Shown: positions 1-10,745 of the stretch, piece by piece | Numbering within the stretch: position 1 is the first letter of the stretch | How the letters are laid out: every line of letters starts with the position of its first letter | Assembly (NCBI GenBank): GCA_030704615.1 | Contig: CM060734.1 | Location: 56,686,042-56,750,041, forward strand | From: Takakia lepidozioides | Lineage: Eukaryota; Streptophyta; Takakiopsida; Takakiales; Takakiaceae | DNA length: 64,000 nucleotides | Direction of reading: 5' to 3' | Notes under the pieces: model-generated | The model's input: the letters and a program-made list of their open reading frames with translations, nothing else | Databases searched by the model: none | What the model was told of the DNA's origin: nothing | Program-made: the position numbers and the translations under genes

Positions 1-604
1 GGGCATTAAGGCAACAGTCTCATCAAGTACATTACCTTGTTTTTAAAAACCCTCATAATGATTCCATGATATAAGATGGTGATCATAACTAACAAGCACA
101 TGAACATCATCTATTAAAGTGCTTTTCTTTTAAAGTATCATGTGTCACACAAATTTCTATACATAATTTTTGCACATAAATTTACACACTCGTTATGAGA
201 AATGACAATAGAACAATCATTACCTCTCAATTATCCCATACAAAGCAACCCATCTGAAAAAAAAAAGTTCATCTAGTCTTGCAATTAGGAAGGTGGTACT
301 AATCAATCCACCAATGAATTGAAGAGAAATTACGGAAAACCATATATATATATATACACACACATATATAAATATATAAACATAAAATATAAATATAAAT
401 ATATATAAAGAAAGGGGACAGAGGCCCTTGAACTTATATTAAATAAAATGTGATCTGGTGAAACCATAATTTTGTGGGACTTTTGAGTGAGAGCTCAAAT
501 TTTCTATTTCTAAGGTGGAATCCTCTCCACTTTGGAGGTGTAAGAGTGATGCCGCAAGATACCAAAAATAAAACTAGAAGGAAAACACAGAATCTCCCTC
601 TTTT
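1..604. other. AT-rich intergenic DNA with (AT/AC)n microsatellite
   Basis: No coding region is supported here. An AT/AC microsatellite lies at about 343-410. A short piece at about 410-440, with the pattern aaggggacagaggccc, resembles the 3' end of the SINE-like repeats at 10.63 kb and 26.95 kb. Confidence 0.6.
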
Positions 605-830
605 TAATTTTTTTTTTTATAAAGGGAAACCTGGGAGCGACAGCCCACAATTCAGGCCCTTGAGGAGGGGGAAAAAATTAACCCCCTTTCATTTATGGGC
701 CATGAGACCTATAGGACGATCAATGCCCATACATACCATCACGATCCAATCCCACACACGGGGCAGGGCAGCGGGTTTGAACGTTTGAACCCCGAGCCAC
801 CTGGGCGACATACTGTGCACTTATCAGCTA
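605..830 (-). repeat. tRNA-derived SINE, head portion displaced by a TIR element
   Basis: On the minus strand this has the layout shared by several copies in the window. A tRNA-like head lies at the high-coordinate end, with a B-box-like ggtttgaac segment near 774. The body includes the 'gcccacaattcaggccctt' motif and the copy ends in 'aggtttcccttt' followed by a T/A-rich tail near 605-625. The head is cut at 830 by the TIR element at 831-1304 and appears to resume with 'gagcta' at 1305-1310. It is a dead repeat, not a tRNA gene. Confidence 0.65.
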
Positions 831-1304
831 AGGGCCGTACCACACTAGCGGCACACCAACGGCACCAACGTGGGCGTTGCAGGCTAAGGATTGTTGGAGG
901 TTATAGGTCCATGTCCCCAGGCGGCAATGAATGGGCTACCACACTATAGCAGAAGCCGAGCGGCAAAAAAAATCCCAACTATCTTATCTTTTCATTCTAA
1001 AAATAATCAGGTAGGAGAGACCATCGTACGATGGGGTCGGAGAGACGAGAGACCAGCTTCGCGATGGCGGGAGAATCGCGCCACGGCAAAATGTCTTCCT
1101 AAAATTGTGGATTTCCAGGGGACACAGCTTGGAAATCCGTATTTCGCGGGAATGTGACATGTTGGCGCCAGGTCGGAGCCATGTCAACGACTCTCCGCCG
1201 GCAGCAGCGCAGTAGGGAGTGCGGCACACTGCCCTCCCTTAAACCAATAGGAGGGTCCGAAATTGAGTGCCGCTGCCCTCTTGCCGCTAGTGTGGTACGG
1301 CCCT
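831..1304. mobile_element. Non-autonomous TIR element (about 474 bp) nested in a SINE
   Basis: The ends form a near-perfect terminal inverted repeat of about 22 bp. The left end reads AGGGCCGTACCACACTAGCG at 831 and the right end is its complement, finishing ...GGTACGGCCCT at 1304. The interior is GC-rich and has no convincing transposase ORF. AGCTA occurs immediately left (826-830) and one base right (1306-1310), but a clean 8- or 9-bp target duplication is not seen, so hAT versus Mutator assignment is open. A SINE continues on both sides, so this element inserted later. Confidence 0.65.
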
Positions 1305-1313
1305 GAGCTACTA

Positions 1314-1535
1314 TTTATTTTTATTTCCGTGAAAAGGGAAACCTGGGAGTGACAGCTCACAAATCGGAGAAAATAACCTCTTTCACAGCAACCATGCCAT
1401 GGAGGCCGAGAAATGGGACTCCGCCCAGGGAAGGGGGGAAGAGTATACCACGCCCATCAAGTAGCAGGATTTGACCCCAGAATCATCTGGGTGGCACTCT
1501 GTGCACTAACCAACTGAGCTACTGACTGTTGGTCC
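1314..1535 (-). repeat. tRNA-derived SINE
   Basis: On the minus strand a tRNA-like 5' head shows an A-box-like 'agctcagttggttagtg' near 1507-1523 and a B-box-like region near 1470-1480. The shared body follows, with the 3' end 'caggtttccctttt' near 1327-1345. The layout is the same as the copies at 45.06 kb and 59.2 kb. The 3' half of the tRNA acceptor stem is absent, so it is a SINE and not a tRNA gene. Confidence 0.7.
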
Positions 1536-2655
1536 CCTTTTTCATTAGAAAGAAAAAAAAGAAAAAAAAGAAAAGTAATTCGGACATCTATTGGATTAAA
1601 TGGATTCTTCATTCCGCATACCCTAGTTGTTTGGAGCTGTCGAGCACGCTCTGGAAAACCTCTATGCAGGGTCAGCGAATCAAGGTACCTGTCTTGCTTT
1701 CGTGACCCTTCATAGCTTGCGCCAGTTCCGAATCCTTTTCTTGCACACCTTGGATCCATGGCCCTGCATAGACATTGCCATTTGCTCACATGGACCAGTT
1801 CGAAAGCCCCGTCTCCCCGCGCCCATTCTTCTACAATGACCCTTCATAGACATCACTCAAATCACTTGGCACTTTACCATCATGATCAATACTCCCTTAC
1901 ACAGCCGTCTTCCACATCACTCCAGGAATTACCTCCGACGTAGACATGACCGCCACACCTATCTTCCGAACCTTCCCGCACCCATTGTCCCATTGTACCT
2001 TCATAAACACCATCATTCCCCGGCACACATTACCATCCCAGATCATGAATGTCGCAATGACATTCGCTTTTTGCAATGCGTTACATCATTTTTCCGCTCC
2101 TGCGTATGCTATCACGATAGCTGTGCATCTGCAAGCTCGCACCCTTGGGATCCCAGCGACAAATTCCCTGAGCCTTGTGTCTGCGATCCGCATCCATCGT
2201 GGACAGACCTGCAAGGCCTTCCGATCACGAAGAGGTGCTAACTTATAATTTGCAGCAAAGAGGAAGCAAGTGAGAATCTGAGAGAGTGTGTCTGGACTAG
2301 ATTGTGGTCTGCAGCTCGTGGGAAGAAGAAGAGGGTGGTAGTCCTTCAGACCTATTGTAATAGACTCCATCACATCCAGCCGCTTGTTTTTTCGATCTCA
2401 ACGTTTTGACGGCCCTGATAATACATCATCCAGTCTACTGATTGGCTAGTTACGAGTTCCGTGTGAAGTAGTAAGTTACTAGTGACTGGTTAGTTACGAG
2501 TAGTCACTAGTAAGTTACTAGTTACAAGCGTGCGGGCCAAGGTCGTCTCGCAGCCTTGCGATCCCTCGTGTGTTGTGTTGGGTTTGTATTTGCTCGCTGC
2601 GCGCTGTGCAGATCCGAAGAAGAGTTGAGATTGAGAGGAGAAAGTGGTGGAGATC
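1536..2655. promoter_or_regulatory. Upstream region and 5' UTR of the UBP6-like gene
   Basis: No gene is seen here. Near 2450-2530 there is a cluster of short imperfect direct and inverted copies of 'gtaagttactagt', of unknown meaning. The 80 bp before the start codon are purine-rich, as plant 5' UTRs often are. No confident TATA box was assigned. Confidence 0.4.
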
Positions 2656-4618
2656 ATGCCCACAGTGAGTGTGAAATGGCAGAAGCAGGTATTTCCTGCG
2701 GTGGAGATCGATACGGAGCAACCGCCGTTTGTTTTCAAGTGCCAGCTCTACGACCTAACCGGCGTGCCCCCCGAGCGACAGAAGATTATGGTGAAGGGGG
2801 GGCTGCTGAAGGATGATGGAGACTGGGGCGTTATAGGGGTGAAGGATGGGCAGAGGTTGATGCTTATGGGCACAGCCGATGAAGTTCCCAAGGCCCCAGA
2901 GAAAGGTCCCGTGTTTGTTGAGGATTTGCCGGAGGATGAACAAGGTACCGCCGCCCTAGGTCACACAGCGGGGTTGGTGAATCTGGGAAACACTTGCTAC
3001 ATGAACTCTACGGTTCAGTGTTTGCATTCTGTGCCAGAGCTTAGATCTGCCTTGGGGGGGTATTCTGTGGGAACTGCAACCGGGGTTGACCCTATGTCTC
3101 ATACCCTAACTGTGGCGACGCGTGACCTGTTTAACGAGCTTGACCGCAGCCACCGACCTGTGGCTCCCATCCGGTTCCTGACGATGTTGCGAGACAAGTA
3201 AGTCTTATCTCTCACACACTTGGTACCCTCTCTCTCGTCCCTAAGGGAAAAAAGGTAGAAAGCTACCTACCCCAACTTATTTCGCATATCGCTTTTAGGG
3301 TTGGACATACCATGAAGATCTATTGCAAATAAATTTGTAGCTACGTCCTTGGTAAACTGTGGAATCCTATTTGGTAGGCCTAATTGGTATAAGTTATCTC
3401 ACAGCCTTTAGGAGTTTTTATTTTTCCTCGCTTCTCAGCTTGTTTAAGTATGGATGTGACACAAGAGAAGGTAGATCCGCTGCAGGTAGGCGAGGCCAAT
3501 AGCTGCTACGTTTTAATAGAAACATCAAATGTTATGATTTGGAATTCACCTTTGGCAGCTTCTCTATCTGCGTATGTGCTTTTAGTAGAACATTGTGTAG
3601 GGTGATCTCAACAGTCCTTGTTCGTTCTTCACATTGGCATATGAAGTAGTCTAAGCAAGGGTATGAGGACAGGTACCCGCAATTTGCACAGCAGACAAAT
3701 GCAGGTGTTTATATGCAGCAGGATGCGGAGGAGTGTTGGACGCAACTGGTGTATGTGCTTTCACAGCGTCTGCAGGCTTCGCCACCTGAGTTATCAGCCT
3801 CAGTTGTTAAACAGTTGTTTGGAATTGAGCTGAAGAGTGAAGTGAAATGTGCAGAAAGTGGCGAGGAAAGCTCAGAGTCAGAGACAGTCTTTACATTTAA
3901 GTGTCACATTTCGCAAGAAGTGAACCATTTGCACGAGGGTTTGAAGCAGGGCTTAAAATCTGAGCTGGAGAAGACATCCCCAGTGCTTGGCCGAAGTGCT
4001 GTCTATTTGAAAGAGTCTCGCATCAACAAACTCCCCCCATATTTAACAGTGCAGTTTGTAAGATTCTTTTGGAAGAGGGAGTCAAAACAGAAGGCAAAGA
4101 TTCTACGGAGGGTGGACTACCCTATGGTATTGGATGTGCTAGATTTTTGCACTGATGAGCTCAAGGAGAAGTTGAAAGACCCTCGCAAGGTTTTGCGTGA
4201 TTTTGAAGATGCCCAGGCAGGCGTCAAGAAGAAAGAGAAAGAAGGTGCAGAGGGTGTGAAAGCTCTCCAGAATTCAGCCGTGGCAAGTAGGGATGAGAAT
4301 GTCGAGATGGTGGATACTGCGCAGATTGACGGGGGAGTGGCTCCTTCTTCCTCACATAAAGGTGAGGGTGAAGAAGAAGCAGAATTGGAAGTCACTGGGC
4401 TTTATGATTTGGTTGCAGTTCTCACACACAAGGGCCGCAGTGCCGATTCAGGCCATTATGTTGCTTGGGTCAAACAAGAGAATGGGAAATGGATAGAATT
4501 TGATGATGATCAACCTATCCTCCAAAGAGAGGATAATATCACCAAGCTTTCAGGGGGTGGTGACTGGCACATGGCATACATTTGTTTGTATAAAGCTCGT
4601 CTTGCCCCCCCTTCTTAA
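2656..4618 (+). CDS. UBP6: Ubiquitin carboxyl-terminal hydrolase 6/7-like (USP14/Ubp6 family)
   Basis: This is a cysteine protease that trims ubiquitin chains at the proteasome; yeast Ubp6 and human USP14 bind the 19S particle. Exons are 2656-3197 and 3673-4618 (GT...AG, phase 2), giving 495 aa, close to the roughly 480 aa of plant UBP6. An N-terminal ubiquitin-like domain (about residues 1-80) begins MPTVSVKW as in plant UBP6/7. The USP domain carries the Cys box GNTCYMNS (Cys114), the QQDAEECW box, and the His box SGHYVAW (His442) followed by an acidic stretch. A Lys/Glu-rich linker lies between the boxes. The ATG at 2656 was chosen because the frame upstream has only a GTG and MPTV is the conserved start. 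A single coding intron is few for this family. The gene is convergent with the RGP gene. Confidence 0.93.
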
Positions 4619-6187
4619 GATTAGGAAGCTTGTAAAAATGAGAGTCGAACTATTTCTTCTGAATCAGATGCGGTTTTGGTGGTTCAATAGCATTGTTGGT
4701 GTAAACCTTTACACTGCATGGTTTATCCATGAAGTAAGAGTAGCTTGCAGGGTCCTGTAGCTACTGGTGAGGCAGGGCAAGCTGGTACCAGGCCATGTGA
4801 ATCATTCTCCTGGCCAGCTGCTATTATAATACTCTCCAGCCTTTTTGCTGGTCACAGATTCCTTGTACATGGAAAATTGAGTAGTCTGATTTACCTGTTG
4901 GAAGACGGTTGCAAGTAGACAACATTTACTCTGATTCTTGTACTGGTTGTCAAGAAATCAAGTTGGAATGAACTTGGGAGTTTGGCTGGAAGCTGTCTTT
5001 CATTTTTATGATACCTGATATTGCCTTGTCCCACTTGTCTATGTGGTACATTTGATTAAAATGATTGCATCAAACACTGAAGAGAGTAGTTCAGCTTCAA
5101 GAACCTTTAAAACTCACAAGAACCAGAGATGCAATCATGCTACAAGTGGTACATCAATGAAAGCTCATTTCATGCTTGAAATCTGCAGTGGCGAAGGTTG
5201 TGCAAACTAAACTTTTGGTGAGGGAAGTGCTGCCTTGTCTGGAAGAAGAATTGCCACGATGAGTAACATTAGTTCACTCTGAAAGAAGTGGTTTATCAAG
5301 CAAGACTGGTGGAAAGCATCACTTTTGGGCCAGGCAGGACATAGCATGTGTGTTTTGAAGCAACGGTCATATGGGAGGAAGCATGTGAAGAAAAGAATGC
5401 GAGTGTGAAAGAGTCCCAATGCTGTTTATGCAGGTGGAGTGTGAGTGCCATGCCTGCCATACTTCTGACAGTTTCCATTCAAATACAAATCAAGAGTCAA
5501 GCTTTTGCATATTACTGGAAGCCTGTGCAAATGGCTATGCTCGTTCTACCAGTAACACTAGGCCTTGAGTTTCTTCTCTACCTTGTAAGACAGGCACTCT
5601 TATTCAACATACTCCCCTTAGCAAGCTGAGATTCCTGATTGGTGGGGCCGAGCCCCTCCATCAACTCTATGGATCACACAAGCTGTTTTGATAGATTATA
5701 CAAGAGGTGGGTGCATATGGATATTGCCAAAAAAAAAAATGACACACTTAACCCATGTGCGGCGCACACATTCTACAAGTTGAGACTCAGACACCATGCT
5801 TGAAGTATAGTAAATAAACCAGGGAGCAGGAAGAGAGGAACCCAATGATTGACGTTACAAATTACTAAGAAAATGATAGAGTAAGACTTTCTGTCTTCTG
5901 GAAGTACTTCCAAATTGTTGAATACCAATTCTCTCCTGCAAAAATCTGGACTAAAAGCCGCAATGGCACGCTGGAAACAAAATAATTGCACCTTGCACCC
6001 TCCAAAGCAAGCATGAAGTCATCAGTACAATCAAGGAGATCAATCAACACAGATTTTCATGAACCGCCGTGCTGTGGATCAGAAAACGTGCATGTATGGC
6101 ATAAATATCTACGCGTGGGAAAATTTGAGGCAGCTACCTTGCCTTGGCAACCTTCAAGAGTCCATTCACCATTGGCAGTCCTCAGCT
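4619..6187. other. Convergent 3' intergenic region
   Basis: This lies between the stop codons of the UBP6-like gene (+) and the RGP gene (-) and probably holds both 3' UTRs. It is AT-moderate and I see no coding region, repeat family or RNA gene. The open frames present are short and look random. Confidence 0.5.
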
Positions 6188-9100
6188 CTAGTACTTGATA
6201 GACTTGACGGGCTTTGATCCACCATTCGCCAAAGCAAGTTTGGCGTCTCCTGACTTCATCTCAGTCCAGGCCTCAATCCAGGTTACCATAGCCTCCGAGA
6301 GCTTTGTGAAGTAAGGGTCCACGCTGTTCAGCTTATCCTTTACCTGCTCCATTTGTACACCATAGAAGCAGCTAACATCAAGGAAAACCCATGGCTGACT
6401 ACATTAATTCACAGCTATCATCTACCTAGACTTGCAGGTATAACTGAAGAGTCTACATCACAAAATCAACGTGGTGTGGGGATCTGTCGTGAGCTCTCTC
6501 TGTTTGCATCGTGCCTGACCTCTTAAGACACATGGCTGGGGAGGGTAAATGGGAATGTCAATGATCTGTGTCTTGTGCAGTGGAATCACTTTAGCCACTG
6601 ATCTGCAGTCAAAGGGGAATGATTATGCCTCATTCTAACTCTATCCTCAAACCCCAACATGCTTGGACATGCCCAGAGGGGTAAAGAACCTAATGGCCAC
6701 CATGTGCCAGACACCACAGGAATCGACTTCAGACGATGAACTCTATATCCTGACGATAGGAGGAATAGGCCAAAAAGAAATTTTACAGAAGCATATTGGC
6801 GACAGACAGTGACTAGGTATGATGGACTGAACAGCTCTATGTTGCTTTACATTGGCCTTCTCTTTATCCTCGTCATGAAGACATTATGTTCATACAAAGG
6901 CTCTCCAGATCTGTCACCGAATTTCCAGTGTAAGACAAGCTTCAGAAAACTGTATTGCCAAGGGTTCAAGGGACATTAACATCACAGTTGTGAGACTGAC
7001 CTGCTTGGACAATTCAATGTAGCATTGCTCCACGGTCACACAGTCCTTGGAGAGCTGCACTGACTGGAAAAAGGGGATGATTTCTTCCTGCCAGAAGATG
7101 CCCTTGTACTCCTTCTTGAGGTTTACAAATGGATTGCTAGCCTTGCTGTGATGTATGTAGGGCAGCCCTGTCTTCACTCCATAGCCAAGGTGGTCGCAGA
7201 TGACCTACAACAGAAAGCAAGACCTTTTCAACCTGAGTATGTCTATTGCAAGCTTCTAACCCACCTACATCTACAGATAGACAACCATGCACTTTTCAGA
7301 GTTGTCCGGTTAGAAGCTGAGTTGGAGCCGCCACCATTGCAGAGGAAAGTCTGAAGTCTGTACATCCTCCAAATATACCATACCACTTCTTCCTGATTAA
7401 TTTGTTTTGAAAGTAAGAATTTTCCATGTCATCAGCACTAGCTACTCAACATGAAAAACTTTTCAAGGAAGAGACTCCAGGCAGTGGTCCAAGTCTCTTG
7501 TGTGGCAAACTATCCACATATGCAACGTTTTAGGATAGGTACTGATATAAACAGTTATTTCACGTCTCTGGAGAACCCGCTGTTCAGTGTCAAATCAGTG
7601 TGTGGTGACACACTGGGGAGAAGTTATTTGATGAGGGAAACCCAAGCAAGCTGCAGACCTTGGTTCATTCAAGTGATAACTGGCTATTGCTCAACACGTG
7701 GACAATCTGTAACCAACTCCAATCAGGACTACTGAAAATGTTTTTAGTGCGTATGAGGTAAAAAAGAACAGACAAGATTGGCCTCACCTTGCAACACCAG
7801 CCTGCCCACATATCGTCATATCGCCCAATAGGCTGGCCATCTCCCATGAGACCGAAGTACATTGCTGGACCAATTAACTCTCTATCAAAACCCAAATTCA
7901 TTCCACACATTGGGAACAATGTGCCCTTTGGGATTGTCAACACCGCATCCACATATCTGCACAATAATTCAGACAACATGAGTCCACACTCCTCAGACAA
8001 CTTACAAGTTCCACAAACAAAGATCTCCACAGGGATGGTTTAGGAGTCCAATCAACCCATCACTGAGAAAAGTGCCGCACAATGAGCACAAAACGAGCAT
8101 TGCAGTGTGAGACGTTGTAACAGGTGCATTGCCTGAGTATTCGGGCTTTGACTTGCAAAACCTTGGTCTCTGTAATACTTGGAAAATCATGTCCATTATT
8201 ACAGGGTGGATTTTACTGGATTAACAGAGGCTACTCTACCCGCCAGACATTTCGCAGGCAGTGCTGTGCCCCTCTGTGCAGCAATCTGAGAACTGCAGCT
8301 GTCACCAGCAGAACAGCTCAGCTCAATGAAGGAGGGTAATAACATGGGTTATGTAACTGGGGTGGCAGTGCAATGGCTGTTTCATTGCTCACACAGGCCC
8401 TGAGGAAGATCCAGCGCCCAAACATTCTCTCATTTCTAGGTGGACTTCAATAACATCGGTAGGCTGTAGATCTGTTCAATCTCCATTGCAGACTGACATA
8501 GGAAAGGTAGACTCTTGTACTGGGAAATCACTTACCCACCAGTGGAAACCAAGGCAAAATCAATGGAACCAAAGAGATTTCGTTGGATGGTAAGAGGCAG
8601 CTGGTGCTGGCAAGAGTGCAGTAAGGTAGATATAAATTTCAGAGTGGATGACTCTTGTGCTCCCAATCTGTGACTTGGGGGTGTGTGCGGACATGCAGTC
8701 AAACAGGCACCCGCAAGGACATCTTGAACACACGCATTCTTGTGGCAAATGGCTCAAAATATTAGGAGTGAATACAGACTGAAAGCACTAACCTCTTGTT
8801 CTTTTCTGTTGGTTTGACCAACTGTGTAGGAGCATCGTAATCAGGGATGTTGAGCCACAGTCCGTGTGAGATGGCAGTCGGAACTCCTTCTCTCAGACTA
8901 AAAGGGTACCCACGGACAAAGTCAGCACCCTTGCGATATGGGTCGTACAGTGTGTTGAAGAAATAAGGCGTCGAATTTGAGGTCAGATTGGTGATATGCT
9001 GCTCCAAAGCGTTGATCTCCTTCCCTGACGGGTCCTTCGCAACCTGTCATCAAAACTCACGACCAACGCTAAGTTTCAAAGTGTCAACTGGGTTTGACAG

Positions 9101-9556
9101 AAACCGTTGCCAGTGCCGTGAGTGCACAGATAAAATTGCAGCAATGCCAGTGCTCTGGAGCACAGACTCTGGCAAACAAACTGAAACAGACATTCTACAA
9201 CACTCAAGGTCCAGGCTTGCGCGAGATGTGACAGACTTCCTCACCCAGCAGTCATCATCGATGGTAAAAATGTATTTCTTCTTGGACATGAGGAAACCAA
9301 AGCACCGGCAAGCGCTGTCTTTGAAGGAGATGCAGGAAGCCCTGGGACCCAGGATCCGGTTGATGTCATTGCGGTTGTACAGCTCGTAATCATAGCCCTC
9401 AGGCACCCTGATCACCTTGGACGGGTCCCCATCCTGCACAATGATGAGATGGTAGGGGCTCAAATACGGTCTCCACTGCTCAAGAAAATCCAGGTTCCGA
9501 ATGGTGGGTATCACAATGTCGAGCTCGTCCGTGAGCAAGGGGACGGGAGTCGCCAT
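6188..9556 (-). CDS. RGP: Reversibly glycosylated polypeptide / UDP-arabinopyranose mutase
   Basis: RGP/UAM proteins interconvert UDP-arabinopyranose and UDP-arabinofuranose on the cytosolic face of the Golgi, supplying cell-wall arabinan synthesis. Exons in transcript order are 9556-9245, 9043-8793, 7956-7788, 7204-7001 and 6343-6188. All have GT/AG borders and matching phases, giving 363 aa (plant RGPs are about 345-365). The sequence tracks the family along its whole length: [17 protein letters not shown] near the start, the DDD motif (residues 100-102) at the end of exon 1, NTLYDPYR and [10 protein letters not shown] in exon 2, [12 protein letters not shown] and [11 protein letters not shown] in exon 3, and [16 protein letters not shown] in exon 4. 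The C-terminal exon holds a conserved helix with WIEAWTEM. It appears intact. The class (RGP1/2/3 versus RGP5) was not resolved, though the close match favours the catalytic class. Confidence 0.95.
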
Positions 9557-9918
9557 CCCTCTCTATAAACCCACCAACAATCTCTCACTCCCAACTCCCA
9601 ACAAGAATAAAAAGCTTGCAGCTTGCAGAGCCCCGTGTGTTGTGGATCCCAGATCCAGAAATGCCGCTCTCTCTCCCGCTGCTGCTCGCTCACAAAAATC
9701 TGCGCTGACAGACGCGCACAATGATCTGGCTGCAGCTCTTGTTGCGATTAACACACGGCCGCTCCCCGAGTAGGCCCGTCCGCAGGCCGGGCGCATTTGC
9801 CTGCGGCCCGACATGGCCGCCGGCTTGCACGTCTCCACCGAGCACGCAGCACGACCGTTCTTCGTGCGCCACCGTGCCCATTCCGCCCAGAACCTCCCTC
9901 CCTCCTCCCCACCCCTTG
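9557..9918 (-). promoter_or_regulatory. 5' UTR and proximal promoter of the RGP gene
   Basis: The sequence just upstream of the start codon is purine-rich on the minus strand (gggagtgagag...) and contains TTTATAGAGAGG about 10-20 bp from the ATG. That is too close to serve as a TATA box for this start, so it is probably 5' UTR. A GC-rich stretch with CpGs at about 9700-9900 fits a promoter-proximal region. No coding sequence is supported. Confidence 0.4.
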
Positions 9919-10520
9919 ACAGTTCCAAATCTTTTCTTAACTTCTGCGAAAGACTTTTAAGTTTGATGGTTCCAAATCTTCCTCTCCTTACTTCAATTTA
10001 CTTAACTTTTGCCAAAGACTTTTTTTAAAAAAATTATAAAGAAACAGGGACGGTGGCCTCAGAAATTTTTTGTAAATAAGGACATAAAAGTCTGAAAAAA
10101 ATACATGCATGTAAGACTGTTAAGTTTGATGGTTCCAAATCTTCCTCTCCTTACTTCAATTTACTTAACTTTTGCCAAAGACTTCAAAAAAAAGAGAAAA
10201 AGAAAGAAAGAGGGACTGTGGCCTCAGAAATTTTATAAATGAGGACATAAAAGTCCGAGAAAAATACCTGCATGTAAGACTTTTGATCCAAATCTTCCTC
10301 TCCCTTTTATTTTTTAAGAAAAAAGGGAAACACCTGGGAGCGATAGCTCACAAATCAGGCCCCTTGATAGAGAGAGGAGAAAATAACATCTCAGTAACCT
10401 CGCCGTAAGGCTTTCAGATGCCACACCGCGCATGGAAGGGGGAGAAGACTTTTGAGTTTGATGGTTCCAAATCTTCCTCTCCTTACTTCAATTCTCTTAA
10501 CTTTTGCAAAAAGACTTTTA
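9919..10520. repeat. Degenerate tandem repeat (about 160-bp unit) interrupted by a SINE fragment
   Basis: The phrase 'ttccaaatcttcctctcctt' followed by 'acttaacttttgccaaagact' recurs at about 9923 (diverged), 9970, 10131, 10287 (partial) and 10464. 'gtggcctcagaaatttt' and 'aggacataaaagtc' recur at about 10050 and 10217. The best-preserved unit is about 160 bp. Between 10302 and 10445 the array is broken by a SINE-like segment containing 'cctgggagcgatagctcaca'. Confidence 0.75.
10312..10445 (-). repeat. SINE 3' fragment inserted in the tandem array
   Basis: It carries the same 3' body as the full SINEs at 1.3, 45.1 and 59.2 kb ('gggaaacacctgggagcgatagctcacaaatcaggcccctt'-type text, given here only in part). 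The tRNA-like head is missing. The words 'agacttttga' appear on both sides (about 10276 and 10446), but they also belong to the surrounding tandem repeat, so a target duplication cannot be claimed. Confidence 0.6.
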
Positions 10521-10629
10521 TGGGAGTCATGGGAGGGTTGTCACTGATTCTACATGTTGTGTTCGGGTTGGAAGCAGCCGGTCACACCGACCTTGTAAAT
10601 TTTGCCGGAAACGTTGGGTTTATATATAT

Positions 10630-10745
10630 GTATTGGAAAAAGGGACAGAGCCCCCAGAAGATTAAAGAGGTGGAAAATTAGACCACCGTGGAGACGGTGA
10701 AGGCAGGCTTACAACTTGAAGACTGTGCAGTAACCAAAGAATCAA
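10630..10745 (-). repeat. Second SINE-like repeat family, fragment
   Basis: The pattern 'gggacagagcccccagaa... gtggaaaattagaccaccgt... ggtgaaggc' matches the copy at 26.95-27.08 kb and, more weakly, short pieces at 0.41 kb and 49.66 kb. It is non-coding. Confidence 0.5.

Noticed and set aside
2644-2655. Upstream start for UBP6 at 2644
   Set aside because: The codon is GTG; the family start MPTVSVKW begins at the ATG 2656.
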